14,754 nt of DNA from JAAXKN01 sp050259615 (GCA_050259615.1 JBLNAZ010000124.1:1-14754), one strand, 5' to 3'; positions 7,625 through 14,754 are shown, numbered from the stretch's first letter. A program made the numbers and translations. The notes: generated from the sequence alone by a model not told the origin.

Positions 7625-9496
7625 ATGAGCTATACCTATTTTCAAAAACTAATAAGCTTCGCATTTGCGTTTTTTCTGCTGACTGAAGCGGCAGGTGCAT
7701 CCCCGGCAAAGCCCGACACCATCAGGGCGGAAGATCTTTACCGGGATTCCATTACAATATCCAGCCTGAACAATAAGGATGTTATTGAATCTGTAAAGAA
7801 ATTTTCAGAAAAGGATAACTTTTTTTCAAGGCTGTTAAAACATGTGCTTGTTGCAGAAGAGGAAGACCCCAGAAGCCGCAACGCCACCGGATCAATTTAC
7901 AGAAACTACACCGGGAAAATAATAAGAAACATAGACGTGCAGGTTCTTGACGTATTCGGCACCTCGCTCGATCACCCTAAAGACACCGCCCATAGCTGGT
8001 TCCAGCAGGCCGGCAATTCAGTGCACCTTAATACACGCGCATGGCTTATCAAAAACCGGCTCCTCTTTTCAGAAGGCAGCCGGCTTGTACCCTTTGAACT
8101 GGCTGAAAGTGAGCGCCTGTTAAGGCAAAATGATTTTATCTATGATGCCAGAATACTGGTACACAGAATAAAAAAAGTAAGCGACAGCGTAGACGTGCTC
8201 GTTCTTGTGCAGGATGTTTGGAGCATTACCGGAGGAGCCTCATACCAGCCCGGATCCAAAACGGGCCAGGTCTCCTTAAAGGATATTAACTTCCTTGGAT
8301 TCGGCAACGAGATCAACGGGGCACTAAAATTTAACGATACTTACCGGGGAGGCTGGGACTGGGACGGCAGCTATACATTCACCAATATTAACAGGACGTA
8401 CATTTCCGCCAGCGTATTTCACTTTTCTGAAAACAACAACGAGCGCTACGGCTTTAATTTCAACAGGGATTTCTTTTCACCCGTTACAATGTATGCCGGG
8501 GGGATAGGCATGCAGTGGTCCAATGACAGGATATTCGTTCTTAACGATACACTCCAGGCCAGGAGAAACATCAGGTATAACAGACAGGATTACTGGCTGG
8601 GCTATGCCTTCGATTTCAAACCCTTTGATCCATACAGCGTCAATTTCAACAGGCTTAATGTGTCCCTGCGAATAAAACGCACAGAGTATACCGAAGCTCC
8701 AGCGCAGGATTCTTTAAGGCTCTTCCAGAACAACACCTTTTACCTGGGGAGGCTGGGTTATTCTTACAGGACATATTACCGCGACAGGTATCTCTTCGGG
8801 CTGGGAAAAATTGAAGACATACCGCTTGGAAGCCTTGTGGAATTTCTGATGGGCTACGAAAAGGGAGATTATCTCAGCAGGCCTTACCTGGGCCTTAAGA
8901 CCGGCTACAGCAACTACAGCGATGATTTCGGTTATCTTTACGGCGGTTTCCAGGCGGGAGGCTACCGGCAGGACAGAAAATGGACAAACGGGGTTATGGT
9001 ACTCGAGTCTCTTTTTTACTCAAAGCTTTTACCATTCGGCAAATTCAAATGGCGCCATTACCTTGGCACCAGGTATTCTTACAGCTATAATCCTGTTTTT
9101 GCAGAGGACCTGCTGAACGTCAACGGGGATATGGGTTTAAGAGGTTTTGATACTGAAGAAAGGGGAAACAAGAAGCTCGTTATAAACTACGAGAATGATA
9201 TATTCATCCCGCTGAAATTCTTAAACTTCAAGCTCGCTTTTATTACATTTGCCGACTTTGCCCTCCTGTCGGGAAAAGACGAGCTCCTTTTCAGCAGCAA
9301 GCTTTATCAGGGTTATGGAGTAGGATTCAGAATTAGAAACGAGCACCTCATATTCCCGACTTTTCAGCTCATGTTTGGATTTTACCCGAATGACGGCATA
9401 AAAGGCGGCAACCGCTTTGAAGTCTTCCGCCAGCAGTCGATGTTCTATCATTTCAATCAGTTCCAGATCTCAGCCCCTTCTGTGGTTCAGTTCTAA
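7625..9496 (+). CDS. Omp85/BamA-superfamily outer-membrane beta-barrel protein, short form
   Basis: This 623-residue protein starts with a signal peptide (hydrophobic core about residues 9-20, Ala-rich cleavage region about 22-27). Residues about 96-200 look like a single POTRA-type module: a strand starting GKIIRNIDVQVLDVFG, a helix with AWLIKNRLLFSEG, then SERLLRQNDFIYDARILVH and a closing strand ending VLVQDVW. The remainder (about 200-623) is an aromatic-rich alternating beta-barrel ending in Phe (VVQF), as expected for outer-membrane insertion. Residues 505-508, LRGF, in GLRGFDTEERGNK match the conserved (V/L)RGF/Y motif of the Omp85 L6 loop. BamA itself has five POTRA domains and about 800 residues, so this is probably not BamA but a small Omp85 relative of unknown cargo. 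No strong Shine-Dalgarno is visible upstream of the ATG, so the start is chosen by the signal peptide. Confidence 0.78.
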   Translation: MSYTYFQKLISFAFAFFLLTEAAGASPAKPDTIRAEDLYRDSITISSLNNKDVIESVKKFSEKDNFFSRLLKHVLVAEEEDPRSRNATGSIYRNYTGKIIRNIDVQVLDVFGTSLDHPKDTAHSWFQQAGNSVHLNTRAWLIKNRLLFSEGSRLVPFELAESERLLRQNDFIYDARILVHRIKKVSDSVDVLVLVQDVWSITGGASYQPGSKTGQVSLKDINFLGFGNEINGALKFNDTYRGGWDWDGSYTFTNINRTYISASVFHFSENNNERYGFNFNRDFFSPVTMYAGGIGMQWSNDRIFVLNDTLQARRNIRYNRQDYWLGYAFDFKPFDPYSVNFNRLNVSLRIKRTEYTEAPAQDSLRLFQNNTFYLGRLGYSYRTYYRDRYLFGLGKIEDIPLGSLVEFLMGYEKGDYLSRPYLGLKTGYSNYSDDFGYLYGGFQAGGYRQDRKWTNGVMVLESLFYSKLLPFGKFKWRHYLGTRYSYSYNPVFAEDLLNVNGDMGLRGFDTEERGNKKLVINYENDIFIPLKFLNFKLAFITFADFALLSGKDELLFSSKLYQGYGVGFRIRNEHLIFPTFQLMFGFYPNDGIKGGNRFEVFRQQSMFYHFNQFQISAPSVVQF

Positions 9497-9529
9497 ACTC
9501 CAATTGCATTTTCCAGAAATACTTCTTCA

Positions 9530-9557
9530 TTGAAATATGCCGGAATTAGTTTATACT
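9530..9557 (+). promoter_or_regulatory. Sigma70-like promoter of gnd-pgl
   Basis: TTGAAA (9530-9535) and TATACT (9552-9557) are each 5 of 6 matches to the -35 and -10 consensus, separated by 16 bases. Transcription would start near 9564, about 35 bases before the gnd start, which has a near-perfect ribosome site. This is the best promoter in the window. Confidence 0.6.
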
Positions 9558-9560
9558 AAT
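9545..9560. promoter_or_regulatory. Palindrome covering the gnd promoter -10, possible operator
   Basis: ATTAGT (9545-9550) and ACTAAT (9555-9560) form a perfect 6-bp inverted repeat around TTAT, overlapping the whole -10 element. A dimeric repressor bound here would block RNA polymerase. It is AT-rich, so chance is possible. Confidence 0.3.
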
Positions 9561-9598
9561 ATTTATGCGGGTAATTTATCTTCAAAGGAGGTTTCTAT

Positions 9599-11044
9599 AT
9601 GCAGCAGTGCGATATCGGGATGATTGGCCTTGGAACCATGGGGCGGAATCTGGTTCTGAATATTGGCGACAAGGGTTTTTCGGCAGCGGGTTACGACAAG
9701 GATTTCAACAAGCTTAAAATACTTGAAAAAGAAGCGCAGGACAGGAAGATTCTTGCGGCCAAATCGCTTGAAGAGTTTTTCCAGATGCTTAAAAAGCCCC
9801 GTGCGTTCATGATGCTTGTGCCCGCAGGAGCGGCAGTGGATGCAATTATTGAAGAAGCGCTGCCGTACATGGAAAAAGGGGATGTTATAATCGACGGCGG
9901 AAATTCGCACTATACAGATACAGACCGGCGGATAAAAGACCTTTCAGGAAAAAATATACATTTTATGGGTGTGGGAATCTCGGGGGGCGAACAGGGCGCC
10001 AGGCTCGGTCCCAGCATGATGCCCGGGGGAGACCCGGAGGCTTATGATCATCTTAAAAATATTTTCGAGGCTATTGCGGCTAATGTAGACGGCGAGCCGT
10101 GTGTTGCATATATGGGAAACGGCTCTGCCGGGCATTATGTAAAAATGGTGCATAACGGAATTGAATACGCACTGATACAGCTTATTTCAGAATCCTATCA
10201 CCTGCTTAAAACAGGGCTTGGGTTAAGTAACGATGAACTGGCAGACATTTTTGAAAAGTGGAACCAAGAGGAGCTCCATTCTTTCCTTATTGAGATTACA
10301 TCGGGAATTTTCAGAATGGAGGAAATGGAACAGGCAGGCAGCAGGGGAAAACCAGGAGAAAAAAACAGGCGCAGACTGATAGATTATATACTGGACAGGG
10401 CTCGTCAGAAGGGCACTGGCAAATGGACTTCGCAGGACGCCATGGAACTGCAGGTCCCGGTACCTACAATTGACGCGGCCGTTATGATGCGCGACCTTTC
10501 GGCAGACAGGGATATGAGGCTTAAATATTCAAAGATCCTGAAAGGGCCTTCTGCTTTATATACGGGTAATAAAGCTGATTTTATTTCAAAGCTCAAAAAT
10601 GCGCTCTACTTTTCCATGATTACCTCCTATGCCCAGGGGATGGCTCTTCTTAAAAAAGCTTCCGAAAGCTACTCCTACGGGGTGGACCTTATGAAAGTAG
10701 CCTCCATATGGCGCGGCGGGTGCATCATACGGGCGTCACTGCTCCAGGATATACTTGAAGCATACGGTAACGATCGCAATTTAAGCAGCCTCATGATGTA
10801 CGATAAGTTTGCAGGGATATTAAACCGCATGCAGGAGGACCTCCGTTTTATTACCGGCAGCGCCATTGCTATAGGCATACCCGTTCCTGCCCTTGCGTCT
10901 TCTCTTTTCTATTTCGACGGCTACAGGAGCGCCTGGCTTCCTGCTAACCTTGTGCAGGCTCAGAGGGACTTTTTCGGAGCCCACACTTACGAGCGCATTG
11001 ACAAAGAGGGAGTTTTCCATACAGAATGGGCCAAAGGGAAATAA
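9599..11044 (+). CDS. gnd: 6-phosphogluconate dehydrogenase, decarboxylating (long form)
   Basis: It oxidises and decarboxylates 6-phosphogluconate to ribulose 5-phosphate in the cytoplasm. The ATG follows AAAGGAGGT at about 9584-9592, an almost ideal ribosome site. The 481 residues match the long dimeric form. Visible motifs are the dinucleotide loop GLGTMG (10-15), DGGNS, the substrate motif GISGGEQGARLGPSMMPGG, and the catalytic segment GHYVKMVHNGIEY with Lys182 and Glu189; the C-terminal tail contains DFFGAHTYER. An unusual point is the end of the second beta-strand: GYDKD (Asp33-Lys34-Asp35) stands where NADP-dependent enzymes have N-R-T/S. Acidic residues at this place generally favour NAD+, so cofactor preference is uncertain. 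pgl follows after 12 bases, in the same operon; zwf is not in the window. Confidence 0.96.
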   Translation: MQQCDIGMIGLGTMGRNLVLNIGDKGFSAAGYDKDFNKLKILEKEAQDRKILAAKSLEEFFQMLKKPRAFMMLVPAGAAVDAIIEEALPYMEKGDVIIDGGNSHYTDTDRRIKDLSGKNIHFMGVGISGGEQGARLGPSMMPGGDPEAYDHLKNIFEAIAANVDGEPCVAYMGNGSAGHYVKMVHNGIEYALIQLISESYHLLKTGLGLSNDELADIFEKWNQEELHSFLIEITSGIFRMEEMEQAGSRGKPGEKNRRRLIDYILDRARQKGTGKWTSQDAMELQVPVPTIDAAVMMRDLSADRDMRLKYSKILKGPSALYTGNKADFISKLKNALYFSMITSYAQGMALLKKASESYSYGVDLMKVASIWRGGCIIRASLLQDILEAYGNDRNLSSLMMYDKFAGILNRMQEDLRFITGSAIAIGIPVPALASSLFYFDGYRSAWLPANLVQAQRDFFGAHTYERIDKEGVFHTEWAKGK

Positions 11045-11056
11045 AGGAGAATTGGA

Positions 11057-11788
11057 ATGGATGAACAGTACGGAAAAGGGGCCATACTTCAGGATTATCC
11101 TACGGCAGAAGAGCTGGCAATTGCGGCTGCTGGACTCTTCAGGCAGTTTGCAATTGAGGCAGTGGAAAAGCGGGGCATTTTCTCTGCTGCATTGTCGGGC
11201 GGCGCCACGCCAAAAAGAATGTATCAGATACTCTCTGAAAATCCTTATAAGGAAAGCACGCCCTGGAATAATATACACCTGTTCTGGAGTGATGAGCGTT
11301 ACGTTCCCTTAAACGACAGCAGAAGCAATGCCGGAATGGCTTTTACAAATCTGATTAATAACGTACCGGTGCCAAAAGAAAACATACACCCAATACCATA
11401 TCTTTCCACCCCGGAAGACTCGGCGCTTAATTACGAAAAGACCCTGAGGGATTTTTTTTCCGGAAAGCCTTGGCGCTTCAATCTTGTAATGCTCGGGATG
11501 GGCGGCGACGGGCATACGGCTTCGCTTTTCCCGCACAATGAAGTGCTGAATGAAAAAGAGCGCTGGGTAAAGGAGGTTTACCTGAAAGAGCAGGACAGCT
11601 ACAGAATAACGCTCACCTATCCCATAATCAACAGTGCGTCAAACGTTGTTTTCCTGGTTCAGGGAAAAGAAAAAGCCGCAACGCTTTCCAAAGTCTTAAA
11701 AGGCGTTTCGGGCAAGGAGGAGTTTCCTGCCGAAGGCGTGCGTCCTGAAAAGGGGGAATTATACTGGCTCGTCGGCCGTGAGCCGTGA
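11057..11788 (+). CDS. pgl: 6-phosphogluconolactonase
   Basis: It hydrolyses 6-phosphogluconolactone to 6-phosphogluconate, the step just before Gnd. The 243-residue length is normal for the family. The ATG is preceded by AAGGAG at 11044-11049, which overlaps the gnd stop codon, so the two genes are translationally adjacent (12-base gap). Conserved motifs are SGGATP (47-52), DERYVP (79-84) and the loop GMGGDGHTASLFP (147-159), all hallmarks of the SOL/DevB-type lactonase rather than the beta-propeller type. The gene ends in a 7-base tandem repeat CCGTGAG-CCGTGAG (11776-11789), the second copy of which provides the TGA stop. No clear terminator follows in the 165 bases before the next gene. 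Confidence 0.95.
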   Translation: MDEQYGKGAILQDYPTAEELAIAAAGLFRQFAIEAVEKRGIFSAALSGGATPKRMYQILSENPYKESTPWNNIHLFWSDERYVPLNDSRSNAGMAFTNLINNVPVPKENIHPIPYLSTPEDSALNYEKTLRDFFSGKPWRFNLVMLGMGGDGHTASLFPHNEVLNEKERWVKEVYLKEQDSYRITLTYPIINSASNVVFLVQGKEKAATLSKVLKGVSGKEEFPAEGVRPEKGELYWLVGREP

Positions 11789-11953
11789 GTCCCGTTCTGC
11801 CAAAGAGTCAAAACACCGGTTCCGTTAAACGAAATATTCCCGCCGTCTTTATCCCTTGAAGTAATCTCGCGTATTTGATAAACTGAATATAGTTCAATGC
11901 CGGATTCGATTTATTTCTTTTTTGATTTTGTAATAATGTATGGAGAAGAAGCT

Positions 11954-13099
11954 ATGGACGAGTTTAACCTGGATGAACTAAAAATGCTTACTCAGGAACG
12001 TGAATGGCCCTCAATTTCAATTTACATACCCACAAGCCGCAGGGGAACCGAAGTAATACAAGCCTCAATACGCCTGAAAAATCACCTGCGCGATATTGAG
12101 CGCCAACTGAAGGAAAAAGATGTTAACCCCGTGCTGATAAATGAAATTTTAACCCCTGCACAGGACATTGTAGGCGATGAATTTTTCTGGAATCATCAGG
12201 AAGATTCCCTGGCCATTTTCCTGGCCAAAGGTGAAAGTCACATGTACAGGCTTTCAGTAAGTATTGATGAAAAGTCAAACATCTCCAGCAGGTTTTATAT
12301 TAAGCCGCTCATACCGGCTTTAAGCCAGATGAACGCTTTTTACATAATGTTTCTGGACCGCAAAAATCTCAAGCTCTTCCGGGCCAATCCCTTCGGATAC
12401 AAGGAGGTGGAACTGAAGAATGTAGTAACAAATATGGATGATGCACTGCAGCTCGATGAAAGCGAGCAGAATAAGTTCCGCGACTCTGAAGGAGGCCTGC
12501 ACCGGGCGTCCCTGTATTTTGGACCGGGCAACGGCACCGATGATGCAAAAAAGGATAAGGACATTCTGAGGTTTTTCCAGATGGCAGATAAGGGAATTTT
12601 TAATGCTGTAAAGGGGGAAAACCTTCCCATGGTTCTTTCGGGAGTTGAGTATCTGCTGCCTATTTTTAAGTCGGCAAGCTCATATCCGAATATTGCAGAT
12701 GAGGGAGTTGCAGGCGGGACCTGGGAGCCCGGTATGAACGAAATACACAGGCATGCACTTGAAATAATGCGGCCATACATAGAAAAGAAAGAAAAAGATG
12801 CCCTTTCAAAATATTATCAGTATTCCGCAGGCGAGCAGTCGAGTGATGATATAGGCCAGATACTTCAGGCAGCCTTTTCCAACCGTGTCGATTCCCTTTT
12901 TGTCAATACGGGCGAACAGGTCCCGGGCACATTTAATCCGGATACTTATGAAGTCAATTTAGCAGGAAAGTCTGAAGAGGGAGAGGACCTTGTGGAGCTT
13001 GCCGTAGTTCAGACGCTTCTGCACGGCGGCAATGTTTATCAGCTTCCCTATGAGAAGATGCCCGATGGCAAGCCTTTAGCAGCCGTTTTTAGGTATTGA
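11954..13099 (+). CDS. baeRF3-like bacterial eRF1-family protein
   Basis: An upstream in-frame ATG at 11897 exists, but the ATG at 11954 has GGAG at 11942-11945 with normal spacing, and the 19 extra residues from 11897 look unstructured and Phe-rich. I therefore prefer 11954 (381 residues). The protein is soluble. The pattern fits the baeRF family 3 of bacterial homologues of archaeal/eukaryotic release factor 1: an N-terminal stretch ending in WPSISIYIPTSRRG, a middle region with HRASLYFGPGNG followed by a Lys/Asp-rich helix DILRFFQMADKGIF, and a C-terminal segment LLHGGNVYQLPYEKM ending AAVFRY. These families have been proposed to act on ribosomes, for instance in rescue or host-stress responses, but biochemical function is largely untested. 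The assignment rests on remembered family motifs, not on a search. Confidence 0.72.
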   Translation: MDEFNLDELKMLTQEREWPSISIYIPTSRRGTEVIQASIRLKNHLRDIERQLKEKDVNPVLINEILTPAQDIVGDEFFWNHQEDSLAIFLAKGESHMYRLSVSIDEKSNISSRFYIKPLIPALSQMNAFYIMFLDRKNLKLFRANPFGYKEVELKNVVTNMDDALQLDESEQNKFRDSEGGLHRASLYFGPGNGTDDAKKDKDILRFFQMADKGIFNAVKGENLPMVLSGVEYLLPIFKSASSYPNIADEGVAGGTWEPGMNEIHRHALEIMRPYIEKKEKDALSKYYQYSAGEQSSDDIGQILQAAFSNRVDSLFVNTGEQVPGTFNPDTYEVNLAGKSEEGEDLVELAVVQTLLHGGNVYQLPYEKMPDGKPLAAVFRY

Positions 13100-13155
13100 T
13101 TTGTATGTACAAAGATGGGTAATCTATATTGATGGTAATATCTAAACAATAGATT
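13100..13155. repeat. Inverted repeats in the gap before the small outer-membrane protein
   Basis: Directly after the baeRF-like stop codon, TTTGTA (13100-13105) and TACAAA (13108-13113) are a perfect inverted repeat around TG. Further on, AATCTAT (13121-13127) and ATAGATT (13149-13155) are a 7-bp inverted pair 21 bases apart, with ATATT/AATAT (13126-13130/13137-13141) nested inside. All are AT-rich and may be operator-like or chance. Confidence 0.3.
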
Positions 13156-13194
13156 TCGTTTGTGCTATTAAGGTAGAATTAATGGGAGGGAAAA

Positions 13195-13764
13195 ATGGTT
13201 AGGAAATATGCGGCTCTTTTAGTGTTGATCATGGTCCTTTTCGCTGCGCCTCAGATAAAGGCTCAGGGAATAGGCATAGGGCCCCAGCTGGGATGGCAGA
13301 AATCAAGCAGTGCCGATAATGGTTCACTTATGTACGGCGCTGCATTAAGACTGAAACTATCACCTGCAATTGGAATAGAAGGCTCGGTTAATTACAGGCA
13401 GGAAAAATATGCAAACGGCGGACTTACGGTCAGAAGCTGGCCTGTAATGGTTACAGGGCTCCTCTATCCCATCCCCTTTGTCTACGGGGCAATCGGTGTA
13501 GGCTGGTACAACACAACTTTCGACTACTCGCAGGATCTCACGCTGAAAAATCTTGCCAATAATACGCAGCAGAATTTCGGCTGGCATCTTGGAGCCGGAC
13601 TTGAAGTGCCTCTTGGAGAGGCTGCATGGCTTACAGGCGACATACGTTATATTTTTCTGAATTATGATTTCGGGCAGCTTGCCACACAGGCCAGCACCGG
13701 GAGTCTCAACAGTAAGTTCTATGTCATTACCATAGGGCTCCTATTCGGATTCCATAATAAGTAA
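13195..13764 (+). CDS. Small outer-membrane beta-barrel protein with signal peptide
   Basis: A 189-residue exported protein. The ATG is preceded closely by GGGAGGG at 13184-13190 (4-base gap). The signal peptide is MVRKYAALLVLIMVLFAAPQIKA, with likely cleavage after residue 23. The mature part is a series of short alternating strands rich in Gly, Tyr and Phe (for example GIGIGPQLGWQ, AIGIEGSVNYRQEKY, FVYGAIGVGWY, GWHLGAGLEVPLG, FYVITIGLLFGF), matching the eight-stranded OmpX/OmpA-like outer-membrane barrel group (OMP_b-brl type). Function is unknown; such proteins are usually structural or surface proteins. It stands alone, followed by a large hairpin structure. Confidence 0.8.
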   Translation: MVRKYAALLVLIMVLFAAPQIKAQGIGIGPQLGWQKSSSADNGSLMYGAALRLKLSPAIGIEGSVNYRQEKYANGGLTVRSWPVMVTGLLYPIPFVYGAIGVGWYNTTFDYSQDLTLKNLANNTQQNFGWHLGAGLEVPLGEAAWLTGDIRYIFLNYDFGQLATQASTGSLNSKFYVITIGLLFGFHNK

Positions 13765-13779
13765 ACATAAAGTTAATCA

Positions 13780-13837
13780 TGGCCCTGAAGATTCACAAAA
13801 AGGAAAATCCCCTGAATCTCCGGGGCCAAAATTCAGG
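13780..13837 (+). other. Large hairpin and an alternative hairpin just before the fabG-like gene
   Basis: The 16-base arms at 13780-13795 (TGGCCCTGAAGATTCA) and 13813-13828 (TGAATCTCCGGGGCCA) pair with one G-U wobble and one mismatch around a 17-base loop. CCTGAAT (13811-13817) also pairs perfectly with ATTCAGG (13831-13837), and these two folds exclude each other because they share 13813-13817. The second arm ends on the first base of the GTG start. No T-run follows, so this is not a standard terminator; it may mark the transcript end of the upstream gene or control fabG translation. Confidence 0.5.
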
Positions 13838-14589
13838 TGCGGTTTCAATTGACATCAAATGATCTTAAGGGTAAAACGGCTCTTGTAACAGGAAGCAGCA
13901 GGGGCATTGGAAAGGCAATTGCGCTGGGGCTTTCTAAGGCAGGGGCAGACATAGCAATCCATTATAATTCCCGCAAAGAGGAAGCTGAAAAAGCGGCATC
14001 CCAGATCAGGGAGATGGGCAGGCATTCTGAAGTTTACAGGGCAGACATGTCGCAATCAGCCTCAATAAATGAAATGATTAAGAAAGTGTTGAATGATTTC
14101 GGAGCTGTGGATATTCTTATCAACAATGCCGGCATAGCGCAGAAGATTCCGCCTCAGGATATAACAGAAGATGACTGGGACAGGATGCTGGACGTTAATC
14201 TCAAATCGGCTTTTCTTTTAATGCAGGCACTGGTACCCGGAATGCAGGAAAAAGGGTGGGGACGCATAGTAAACATTTCTTCCGTAGCGGCGCAGACCGG
14301 CGGCCTAGTAGGTCCCCACTATGCAGCTTCAAAGGCGGGCCTTATAGGGCTCACACATTTCTTTGCGAGGCATCTTGTAAAAGACGGTATAACAGTTAAC
14401 GCAGTTGCCCCGGCCTTAATTGAGACAGACATGGTTAAAGAGGATCTGAAAGCGAAGCCTGCGATTATACCAATGGGACGTTACGGCAAGGTGGATGAAA
14501 CCGCGTCCATTGTCCTAATGCTCATCTTTAACGGCTACATTACTGGTCAGACAATTAACCCGAACGGCGGGCTTTACATGAGCAGCTGA
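13837..14589 (+). CDS. fabG: FabG-like short-chain dehydrogenase/reductase (3-oxoacyl-ACP reductase type)
   Basis: A 250-residue classical SDR in the cytoplasm, probably NADPH-dependent reduction of 3-oxoacyl-ACP, though paralogs act on other substrates. Motifs are TGSSRGIG (18-25), NNAG (96-99), and the catalytic triad Ser149-Tyr162-Lys166 in NISS and HYAASK. Asn44-Ser-Arg46 after the second strand suits NADPH. The C-terminus TGQTINPNGG is FabG-like. The start is not ATG: GTG at 13837 or TTG at 13849 are the usable codons, since the frame upstream is closed by a TGA at 13813. Neither has a strong ribosome site; only AGG at 13835-13837 is near TTG. The 5' end may therefore be controlled by the hairpins at 13780-13837. 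No fatty-acid genes are next to it, so the housekeeping role is unproven. Confidence 0.85.
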   Translation: MRFQLTSNDLKGKTALVTGSSRGIGKAIALGLSKAGADIAIHYNSRKEEAEKAASQIREMGRHSEVYRADMSQSASINEMIKKVLNDFGAVDILINNAGIAQKIPPQDITEDDWDRMLDVNLKSAFLLMQALVPGMQEKGWGRIVNISSVAAQTGGLVGPHYAASKAGLIGLTHFFARHLVKDGITVNAVAPALIETDMVKEDLKAKPAIIPMGRYGKVDETASIVLMLIFNGYITGQTINPNGGLYMSS

Positions 14590-14627
14590 CAAATTTACAA
14601 ACACTTTAATTTTGAGCACAGAACAAT

Positions 14628-14754
14628 ATGGGTATAAAAGACAGGCTGGTTTCAAGGGGAGCTGAAAAAGTTGTTAACACTCTTTTTGAGGATATGGGGA
14701 AAGTTTCAGGGCTTTCCATAGATTCCAGGAACAAGGCCATGAAGCTAAATCTGG
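14628..14754 (+). CDS. Start of an unidentified protein, cut by the window end
   Basis: An ATG at 14628 opens a frame that stays open to the end of the window, giving 42 codons beginning MGIKDRLVSRGAEKVV and continuing with MGKVSGLSIDSRNKAMKLNL. No signal peptide is seen; the start is amphipathic. It lies 38 bases after the fabG-like stop with only a weak purine stretch (GAGCACAGAA) upstream. The acid/basic pattern and the SIDSR stretch look like a genuine protein. The amount visible is too short to assign a family. Confidence 0.5.
   Translation, partial: MGIKDRLVSRGAEKVVNTLFEDMGKVSGLSIDSRNKAMKLNL

Noticed and set aside
11875..11903. Imperfect inverted repeat around TTGATAAACTGAATATAGTTCAA as a regulator site for the baeRF-like gene
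   Set aside because: The arms differ by a three-base insertion and the match to a FNR/CRP-like site is poor.
11897..11953. An in-frame ATG 57 bases upstream of the chosen start of the baeRF-like gene
   Set aside because: The extra 19 residues are Phe-rich and low in conserved pattern, and the ATG at 11954 has GGAG at normal spacing.

Overview
The window reads as one chromosome segment from a Gram-negative bacterium of the Bacteroidota/Chlorobi side of the tree, most likely an Ignavibacteria-like lineage. This is inferred from gene content, not from a marker gene. Supporting signs are several exported proteins with signal peptides, two outer-membrane beta-barrels, a TlpA-type thioredoxin fused to a long helical region, and a quinol-type NO reductase. 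Most genes have clear Shine-Dalgarno sequences (AGGAGG-like), which classical Bacteroidetes usually lack. All eleven supported genes lie on the + strand, base composition looks even, and I see no transposase, integrase, tRNA, rRNA, CRISPR array or phage gene.

Layout. 1-1892 is a periplasmic thioredoxin-like protein whose start codon is cut by the window edge after its first base; a clean intrinsic terminator follows. 1893-2171 is a structured leader with a sigma70-like promoter, a CRP-like half-site pair and two competing hairpins. It precedes a protein made of two PRC-barrel modules (2172-2963). A probable oxidative/nitrosative-stress operon follows: cysteine-free Cu,Zn superoxide dismutase (sodC, 3068-3598), quinol nitric oxide reductase (norZ, 3626-5950) and a phytoene-dehydrogenase-like FAD oxidoreductase (6000-7445). 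Next is a small Omp85-type outer-membrane protein (7625-9496).

9599-11788 is a two-gene oxidative pentose-phosphate operon, gnd-pgl, with a good sigma70-like promoter overlapped by a palindrome. The Gnd carries an Asp where NADP enzymes have the Asn-Arg pair, suggesting a different cofactor preference. Then come a baeRF3-like member of the bacterial eRF1-like family (11954-13099), a small outer-membrane barrel protein (13195-13764), a FabG-like reductase with a non-ATG start behind two mutually exclusive hairpins (13837-14589), and the first 42 codons of an unidentified protein (14628 to the end).

How they fit: SodC and NorZ together remove superoxide and NO, the two precursors of peroxynitrite. 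gnd-pgl supplies reducing power, and the remaining genes are envelope or translation-related. I find no clearly new multi-gene defence or mobile system. The most promising leads are the cysteine-free SodC next to NorZ, the cofactor-site change in Gnd, the duplicated PRC-barrel protein, the baeRF3-like factor, and the two switch-like RNA structures at 2075-2115 and 13780-13837.
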